Shown here in pieces: positions 7,199-15,800 of a DNA stretch of 21,680 nucleotides. This DNA comes from a virus, in IMG/VR virus record IMGVR_UViG_3300030419_002466, positions 1 to 21,680 of that record; one strand, 5' to 3'. A program made the translations under genes and the position numbers. The stretch's first letter is position 1; each line of letters starts with the position of its first letter. The notes under the pieces were generated by a model. That model ran no database searches. It saw only the letters and a program-made list of their open reading frames with translations, and was not told the origin of the DNA.

Positions 7199-7683
7199 AT
7201 AATGTAGTTAAAATAGAAAAAAAACATAATAAAGTAAATTATGAAATTAATAAAAATCATATTGTTACATTAGTACCACATCATTACATAGGCACAATTT
7301 GGAATGATGTAGAAAAGTATTTACAAAAAGCAGTAGATAGGTCTAATGGAAGATGGAGTATTGAATCTTTAAAAGCTGCATTAGAACAAGGACAACAAGA
7401 ACTTTGGGTAATTTTTACAGAAGAAGATAATAATATAATAGGAACAGCTACTACTGAATTTATATACTATCCTGATAGTAAAAGAGTTGCAGTGCAATAT
7501 TTAGGTGGAGAAGATTTGCCTAACTGGGCATGGAATTATTTAAAAAAAGTAGAAGCTTGGGCTAAAGATAATAACTGTGATGGTATAGAGTGCACAGCTA
7601 GATACGGAGTTTGGAAATGGCTAGGTAAATCTGGCTGGGAAAAAACTTATACAATATTTGAAAAGAGGTTTAACAATGGGTAA
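7195..7683 (+). CDS. GNAT-like acyltransferase within the virion operon
   Basis: This 162-residue protein resembles the GNAT (GCN5-type) N-acyltransferases carried by many phages, which would transfer an acyl group from acyl-CoA to an unknown substrate. The core reads ELWVIFTEEDNNIIGTATTEF (beta strands before the CoA loop), then RVAVQYLGGED, a helix WNYLKKVEAWAKDNNCDGIECTARYG, and a terminal KWLGKSGWEKTYTIFEKRF, which matches the strand-helix order and 'LGKSGWEK' ending of the fold. The classic Q/RxxGxG/A loop is not obvious, so enzymatic activity is uncertain. The start overlaps the previous stop by 4 bases (ATGA), and its 3' end overlaps the next gene by 8. It may modify a virion or host protein. 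Confidence 0.6.
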   Translation: MNNVVKIEKKHNKVNYEINKNHIVTLVPHHYIGTIWNDVEKYLQKAVDRSNGRWSIESLKAALEQGQQELWVIFTEEDNNIIGTATTEFIYYPDSKRVAVQYLGGEDLPNWAWNYLKKVEAWAKDNNCDGIECTARYGVWKWLGKSGWEKTYTIFEKRFNNG

Positions 7684-8590
7684 AGGAAGAAGTAGTGGAA
7701 GCAGTGCTCCACAACAAACAGAAGTAACACAAACAACTACTAATTTACCAGAATATGCACAGCCATATTTTACTAGGTTATTAGGTAGAACTGAATATGA
7801 GTCTTTAAATCCATATAGAACTTATACTGGTCAAAGACTTGCAGAAAGAAGTCCACAGGCACAACAAGTAGCAGCAAGACAGACAGCTTTAGGATTAGCA
7901 GGTGCCCCTAGAGAAATGGCAGAAGCATCAGAACTAGCTAGAACAAGTGTAGTAAATCCACAAAGATTTGATACTGGAATAGCTAGTATGTATATGAATC
8001 CGTTTCAAAGTTTAGTTTCTGATATAGAACAAAGAGAAGCAAGAAGGGCATCTGATATTACAGGAGAGCAAATAGAATCAAGGGCTGCACAATCAGGTGG
8101 TTTAGGTGGTTATCGTGAAGCTATATTGCAATCTGAACGACAAAGAAATTTAGGTCAACAGCTAGGTGATATAGAAGCTAGAGGACAAAGAGATGCTTTT
8201 GCACAAGCACAACAACAGTTTGAAAGAGATAGAGCTAATCAATTAAATGCTGCAAGACAACAATTAGCATCTGCAGAATTTTTAGGAAGACAAGCTCCAA
8301 TGCAACAGAAGTTAGCTTTTGATAGATTATCACAAGCACAACAAGCACAAGAAGTAGGAAGAAACTTTAGACAAGCTGGATTAGATATGGCTTATAAAGA
8401 TTTCTTAAACCAAATAGCTTACCCAAGACAACAGCTAGGATTCTATGGACAGATATTACAAGGCTTACCTGTAACACCGGGAACACAAATTTCACAATAT
8501 GCACCTACTCCATCAGGCACACAACAGTTGTTAGGTCTTGGCTTGGGTGGATTAGGTTTATACAAAGCTTTACAAGGTGGATTAGGATAA
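7676..8590 (+). CDS. Coiled-coil internal virion protein candidate
   Basis: This 304-residue protein is predicted to be a structural or ejection protein. After a flexible Ser/Gly N-terminus (MGKGRSSGSS) comes TNLPEYAQPYFTRLLGRTEYES, then long Gln/Arg/Ala-rich helices (about residues 110-245, for example SERQRNLGQQLGDIEARGQR), and a Gly-rich hydrophobic C-terminus (GLGLGGLGLYKALQGG). This composition is common among internal virion proteins next to giant ejection proteins. ATG 7676 is preferred over the TTG at 7658 because AGAGG sits upstream of it. It overlaps the GNAT-like gene by 8 bases. No catalytic motif is visible. Confidence 0.6.
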   Translation: MGKGRSSGSSAPQQTEVTQTTTNLPEYAQPYFTRLLGRTEYESLNPYRTYTGQRLAERSPQAQQVAARQTALGLAGAPREMAEASELARTSVVNPQRFDTGIASMYMNPFQSLVSDIEQREARRASDITGEQIESRAAQSGGLGGYREAILQSERQRNLGQQLGDIEARGQRDAFAQAQQQFERDRANQLNAARQQLASAEFLGRQAPMQQKLAFDRLSQAQQAQEVGRNFRQAGLDMAYKDFLNQIAYPRQQLGFYGQILQGLPVTPGTQISQYAPTPSGTQQLLGLGLGGLGLYKALQGGLG

Positions 8591-8611
8591 TAAATATTAA
8601 AGGGTTAATAC

Positions 8612-9814
8612 ATGAATATAATACAACAAGAAGATAAATTAAAATCATTACCAGATAGTAACCTAGAAAATGAAATGGTTAATCCTACGGGTATGTTCCC
8701 ACAGTATTTAGTTATGTCTGAAATACAACGCAGACAAGAAATGCGTAAAGACTATGAAGGTCGTATAGCAGCTAATGAAAAGACTCCACCACTTCCATCA
8801 ATGCGTGAGCAAATGATGGCAGGTATAACTCAACAACCCCCAATGATGCAGGACAGCGGAATAGCAGGATTACTACCAGCTCAACCACAAAGGGCACCAA
8901 TACCACCAGCTATGCCCGCTGGTCCTGATGCAATACCTATGTATGGTGGTGGAGTTGTGCGTATGCAAAATCTTGGAGAAGTGCCTAATCCTTATGATGT
9001 GCTTTTAAAACAATTAAGAGAAAAAACAGAAGAAGAAAAAGAATTTGATAATCTTTATGAAGAACTAATGGCAGAACAACCTGAAAAATTAAGAGAAGAA
9101 AAAGAATTTTCAGATGGTTTAAATCTTATGAAAGCAGGATTAACACTAGGAACAGCTGGTACATTTAAAGAGTTAAGTTCAGGATTAGAAAAAACTATAA
9201 ACAGTATAGATGCAAGTAATAAAGCTATATCTGAAAAGAAAGATAAAATGAAAAAGCTACAATTAGAAAAAGCTAAACTTGATATTGACCGAGAAGCAAA
9301 AATAAAAGATAGAGAGCTTGATATAATTAAATCTAAAGATACAGCTGAAAGTATGAAAGATATGTATTTATCTACTGCAGTAAAAACTTCAAAATATTTA
9401 CAAAGCCCAGAAGGTCAAGCATTAAAAGTAAGTAATCCTACTTTATATGAAACTGTTAAGGATAGTATAGATAAATCTTCTGCTGGAAGTGATTGGTTTA
9501 CAGAATTAAAAACAAAAAGAGGAGCAGAAATATTAGCTAGTTATGATGCAAGTCTAGGAGGTACAATAACGCTAGATAATGAAATAAAAAACTTGTATAA
9601 CGATGAAAATTTAGTAATAACAAATGACATGAGAGATAAATATATAAGCGATAGAGTATCAGCTCAATTAAAAAGAGATATAAGTATATTAACTGGAGCA
9701 ATTCCAGAGTTAATAGCTTTAGAAGCTAAAGTTCCAGAACAACAATATTCTGGTGGAGTAGTTGGCAAATCAGTTCAAGATTTTAATGATGTAGTTAAAA
9801 TAATAAATGGCTAG
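8612..9814 (+). CDS. Helical internal/ejection virion protein candidate
   Basis: This 400-residue protein is helical and charged. The N-terminal segment DSNLENEMVNPTGMFPQYLVMSEIQRRQEMR is a recurring pattern in virion proteins of marine podoviruses. A Pro/Met-rich stretch (about residues 55-115) follows, then a long Lys/Glu coiled coil (about 130-250). The remainder is helical with no recognised catalytic site. An AAAGGG site precedes the ATG at 8612. It overlaps the giant gene by 8 bases (ATGGCTAG), so the two are probably coupled, and both may be carried inside the capsid. The function is inferred from position and composition. Confidence 0.6.
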   Translation: MNIIQQEDKLKSLPDSNLENEMVNPTGMFPQYLVMSEIQRRQEMRKDYEGRIAANEKTPPLPSMREQMMAGITQQPPMMQDSGIAGLLPAQPQRAPIPPAMPAGPDAIPMYGGGVVRMQNLGEVPNPYDVLLKQLREKTEEEKEFDNLYEELMAEQPEKLREEKEFSDGLNLMKAGLTLGTAGTFKELSSGLEKTINSIDASNKAISEKKDKMKKLQLEKAKLDIDREAKIKDRELDIIKSKDTAESMKDMYLSTAVKTSKYLQSPEGQALKVSNPTLYETVKDSIDKSSAGSDWFTELKTKRGAEILASYDASLGGTITLDNEIKNLYNDENLVITNDMRDKYISDRVSAQLKRDISILTGAIPELIALEAKVPEQQYSGGVVGKSVQDFNDVVKIING

Positions 9815-12800
9815 GCTAGTTACCACAAGTACTGGAACAGTATATGAGTTGCCTGATGAAGCAACAGATGAAGATGTTCAAGCATTTTTAGAAAGACATA
9901 ATAAACTTATATCAAATCCCGAAGAGTTCTCTTCACAACCCCAACCCCAAGAAAAAAATTTTTTGGATAATCCTTTTAAAAGTCCAATATCACCAAAAAG
10001 ATTGCAGTATGGAGCTGCAGAACTTGGTGTGGATATAGCAAAATCTTTAGGCAGAACATTTACAGGTCAATCTTTAGCACCTGATTACGAAGGTAGCAGA
10101 GGTTTAATAGCAAGACAAACTGAAGGTGATTTTAAAAGAGATAATATGTCTAATATTATAAAACAAGGTTTAAGTGGATTAAACCAAATAGGTATTCAAA
10201 GACAAAAAAATAGAGATGAAAGTATAGAAAGAGAAATAATTGCAGATTACAACGCATTATCTTCTAAAACAAATAAGACTGATAAAGATAAAGAAACATT
10301 AAATAATTTAACTAAATTAATATTTGGACAAAAGTTATCAGATGAAGAACAAAAAATTGCAGAAGAAGAATATTTAGATAGTAAAAGAGAATATGGAGGT
10401 TTGTTGCCTAGAGGTACCAGAGCATATGATGAAGATAATCCAATTACTACTCCAGATAATTTAATAATAGATGCAAATAGTAGGTATCAAAAACAAGGAT
10501 ACTTTACATATAAAGGTCAAAAAATACCAACCATAGGTTTAAATAAAAAAAGAGAATTAGATAATGAAGCAATAGCTAAATCAATAAAGTTTCAAGGACA
10601 GTTTGATAAAAACAAACCTTTTACAGATATAACAAGTAATCCTGATGCTACAACAGATGAAATATTAGATACTTTTTTTCAAGACCCCATAGGAATAATG
10701 AGTCAAACTGTTGCTTCAAGTTTTGGTCCAATGGCTATTTCATTATCTGCTGGTATAGGAACAACTTTAGCTACTAGAAACCCTATAGCTGGTTCTGCAG
10801 CTACAGGTATTGCTTCTGGTTGGGTAGATACTCTTTATTCTTCTGTAGAATTTATGAGAAAAAATGGTGTAAATGTTAATGATGAAAGAGCTATAGTAGA
10901 TTTTTTAGAAAATGAAAATAATAGAGAAAGACTTAAAAAATATACAAGAACAAGAGCAACATTTATAGGTGGTTTTGATGCAATAGCTTATGGTGTTGCA
11001 AGTAAATTTTTTCCTTCAGAACGATTAGTTTCTAATTTATCTCAAAGACACGCTTTAAACTCTCTTATTCAAATGCCAGCACAAGGAGCTTTAGGTGGAG
11101 GTGGAGAATATTTTGCACAACTATATACTTTGGAGCCGGGAGAAAGAGTAAGAAGAGGAGATGTATTTTTAGAAGTTATTGGTGAGTTAGCTTTTGCACC
11201 TATAGAAGCTTCAATGGCACAAGCTGCTGCATATTCAGGTAGTAAAGGAGATGCTAAAAGAAGAGCTATTGAAGAAGAATTAAGAGGTGCTGAAGAATTA
11301 AGAAATTTAATAAATGATTTACCAGAAGGTAATGCACAAAGACAAAATTTACAAACAGAAATAGAACAGGTATATAAAAGAATATTAGAACAAAATCCTA
11401 ATATGTCTAAAATAGATGCAAAGAAATTTGCAGAAATAGAAGTTTATAAAAATCAAAAAAATACAGAAACTTCTACAGGTTATAAATTAGCTACATTAAA
11501 AGCATATGACATATTAAAAGAAAGTAATTTTGATTTAACAAAAACAAGTTTTGATAATAAAGAAATAGATAATATTTTTGTCAGTAGTGATATTAAAAAT
11601 GGAACTCCAAATCAAGATGGAGATTTTATAATAAATGATTACAACGGAAATGAAGTTGCTAGATTTAAAGATTTACAATATGCATCAGATGTATTAACAC
11701 AACTACAAAGTATAACTCGTAGATATAATAATATAAATAAAGCACAAGAAGGTGCAATTATGGGTAATGTTGATTACACAGACCCATTTGTTCAAAATTT
11801 AGCAGATAGATTTTTTAATATATATAATGATGTTGTAGAGCTATCAGTATTAGAAGACTTAAATATTCCTGAACAAGCTTTAGAAGAGATAAAAACTATT
11901 TATCCAAGTTCTGAAATAATACCTTTTTCTATATTAAAAGATACATTATCTAAATCTCAATTTGATAAAGTTATAAATGCACAACTATATGGAATTAATC
12001 CTAACGCTAAAAAACAAAAGTCTATATCAATAAAACAAATTAATAACTTATTAAATTCTAAAAATATAATTGATGATGTAAATTCAGATAGCTTTAAAAG
12101 ATTTGCTGAAACAATAACTTTAGAAAAAGATATAAATAAAATGAGCATAGCTCAAAAAAGATTGTTATATGGTTTTATAGAATTATTACCAGAAGCAAAT
12201 ACAGAAATAAACTTTCCAGATTTTACACAAAGACCTTACAGCATAAATGAATATTCAGTAGCTTTTGAAAAATTAGAACAGTTAGATATAGGACAAACTG
12301 TTTCAATAGAAATGTTACAAGATGCTACAGGATTAAATAAAAATATTGTAAAAAGATTAAGACAAGAATTTATTAATGCTGGTTACATAAGTCCTGACTT
12401 TAAATACAAAGGAACAGGTGGTAGAAAGTATGCATATGATGGAACTATTTTGCCTGAATATAATATTAATACTTCTGAAAAAATAGATAAGATTAATAAA
12501 TCGTTTGACAAATATGCAAAAAAATTAAATTTAAAAAATACAAAAATTAGATTTAAAAGTTTTTTTGATTCTGTAAGACATAAGGGTAATAAAGATTTTG
12601 AAAATGCAGAAGGAGTATTTGACTCTAGTATTAATAAAATAATTCTTCCGTTAGATGAAGCAGGATTAAATGTATTAAAAGATAATCCTAAACAATTTAG
12701 AAAAAATATAGCTGCAGTTTTAGGACATGAAAGTGCTCATGCTTTACAAGAATTTGATTTATATACACAGCAAGAACAAAATGCAAAAGAAAAATATGTA

Positions 12801-15800
12801 AAAAATACAATAAGAAAAAATAATAAAACATATTATGAAGAAGCTTTAGAACGATATAGACCAAATAATATTCCTAAACCGGGATATGAAAGTGAATCTT
12901 CTATAATAGAAGAAGCTTTTAATAAAGTAATTGAAGACCATATAAATAAAAAACCTATTACTGGAAGACCTGCTTTAATTGCAAATAAAACATTAAATTT
13001 TTTTCAAGCACTAGGTAATGCTTTATTGGATAATGGATTTATTACGGCACAAGATATCATAGAAGATTCATTATCAGGAAGAATAGGTTCAAGACCTGCT
13101 GGACAAATAAGAACTAACTTATTTGCTGAAAGACAATTTGGTATTACAGAGCCAGTGCCTACTGTAACAGATGTTCAAGTAAGTGATGAGCCAGATATTT
13201 TATATAGTATAAATTCTTCAAATGAAAAAATAGCTAATGAATTAAAAAATAAAATAGAAGTAACAAGACAAGGAACAGAATCAAATAAAAGAATTTGGAG
13301 TCCTATTTTAGATACAAATATTAATAATATAATTCAAAATTATTTTATTAAATTAAGAAACAATCTTAATAATTCTGCTCTTAAATTAGATGCTACTTAT
13401 AAAAATTTAATAGATTTAGTTAATAATGAAAATAATGAAATAAGAAAAAATATTCCAACATCTGATAATACATATATAAATGCTATATTTAAAATACAAC
13501 AAAGTAGTCAAAGTTTATTTGCAGTAACACAAGAATATTTGCAAAATGCAAATATAGAAAATAAAAAATTGTTTGAAGATTATTCATTTGGAACAGAAAG
13601 AAGAGGTTATTATCAGGGATATGTTATAGGAGAAACAAACTTAAATAAAAATATAGATAATTTAGTTGTATATAAAGATTTTAGTGATGCTAAAGAAAGA
13701 GCAGAAGCTGTTCAAGCAACCCAAACTGGTTATCAAAAATATGTAGGAAATAATGAAGGACCAAATAATACAACACAGTATGTAACTCCAATTCTTTTTA
13801 AACCACAATCTATATTATTAAATCCATTACTAATTAGTTCTGAATTTATATATTCACAACAACCTGAAAATATTACAGGTGATGGTGTTCCAACCCTTGA
13901 AAATTTAAAAAAAATATTTGTAGATAATCCATATAGAAAAAAATCTTTAATATTAAAAAATAGTAATAATCCTCAAAATTTAATTTTATTTCATAATAAA
14001 AGACAATCAGTTGAAACAGCTGCACCAGTTATAAATCCATCTGAAGATGGTAACAGTTTTGCTAGAGGTTTAAAGTTACAATATTCTTTAAGGGAAACTA
14101 ATGCTAGATTAACTGATGAAACTAAAAAAACATTAGAACGACAGTCAGGTGCACCTTCATTAGAAGAATATTTTGCAGAACTATATGGAGCTAATGAATA
14201 TACTACTACTTCTATTTACACTGAACAGCCTTTATTAAAAGATTTTAAAAAGATACCAAAGAATATAAGAGAGTTTTTAACTGATGGTAGAGGATATGGT
14301 TCAGAATATATAGCACCATTAATGAGCATGGGTCCTGCAGCTTTTGTAGCAAACAGAGTAAAATCTGATTCACCTATTTTTGGTTTTAGTTATCCACAAG
14401 ATTTAACTGTTAAAGAAGCACAACAAATTTATGATGCTGTAAATATTATTACAGAACAATCTATATCATTATTTCCTGATGAAATATTAGTTTATAGAGG
14501 TAGTGCTATAGATGATAGTTACAATTTAATACCTGCAACTACTAATAAATTTATAGCAGAATCATTTGGAAAATCTATAAGAAAAAGAGATAAAAGAATA
14601 GAAGAAGAATATTACAATAAAAAATTATATCAACAAGATATTAGTTTATTAGATTTTCAAGCATCAATAGAAGGTTTGCGTGCTACTCCACAACAGATAG
14701 CCAAGTATGGTTATAATGTTAAAAAATTCCTTTTACCAAAAGAAGCTATAGCAATAAACATGGAAGCTTTATATGCAGGTACAAGCATAATACCTTATAC
14801 AGAAGGTGATGTTATATTTACAACAGGTATAAATAATATTTATAACTATCAAGGAGAACAAGAACTTGTAATTTCTCAACAATTTTTAATAGACCCTGAA
14901 ACAACAAATAATTTAGGTAGAGAAGTAATAACTACACATCTTGCTGATGTTGCTAATGAATTACAAGAAAGAATAGTATTAGAAAAAAGATTTGAAGAAG
15001 CTGTAACAGATAATTTAGGTAGAGAAATAAACTTAACACAAAAGGAATTAATAGAATTAAAGCAAGATTTATTTAAATTAGCAGTTCAACCAAAATTTCA
15101 AAAACAAAATATAGCTGTAGAAGATTTATATGAATTAGTTTTGCACCCAGCTATGTTGGCTACACAAGAAGAAGCTATTTATATTTCTGATGTTTATGAT
15201 AATTTAACTGAAGCACAAAGAACTAAAAGAATAAATAAAATGCGACCTGAATTAATTAGGATAGCTGAAGAATATGCAGGTGGTAATTTAAAATTTGATA
15301 GAAAAGCAGTAATAGTAATTGGACCACCGGGTACAGGTAAGTCAACATTTGCAGAAGATATAGCAGCAAGAAAAGGTTATGCAATAATTGATGCAGATGA
15401 TGTTAAAAAACAAATGAAAGAATATAGAAAAGGTGTTGGTGCTAATGCTACACATAAATTTTCTAAAGTAGTTTCTAGTAGAATTGCAAAAGAGTTTATA
15501 GATGAAGGTGCAAATATAATACTGCCAAAAGTTACTGGTAAATCAGATTATCGTAGGCAACCAGACCAAACAAAACTAAATGATTTAATTTTAACTATAG
15601 AAAATTTACAATCTAAAGGATACAAAGTAGATATTGTTTATCCAGATGCAAATATTAATCAAGCTATTGTTAGAAATGTTACTAGGTTTGCTGAAACAGG
15701 AAGATTCGTACATCTTGGATATTTATTATCAATAGATAATAAAGTAAGAGATACTTATAATGCATTAAAAAAACATTTTAATGCTGATACTACAGATAAT

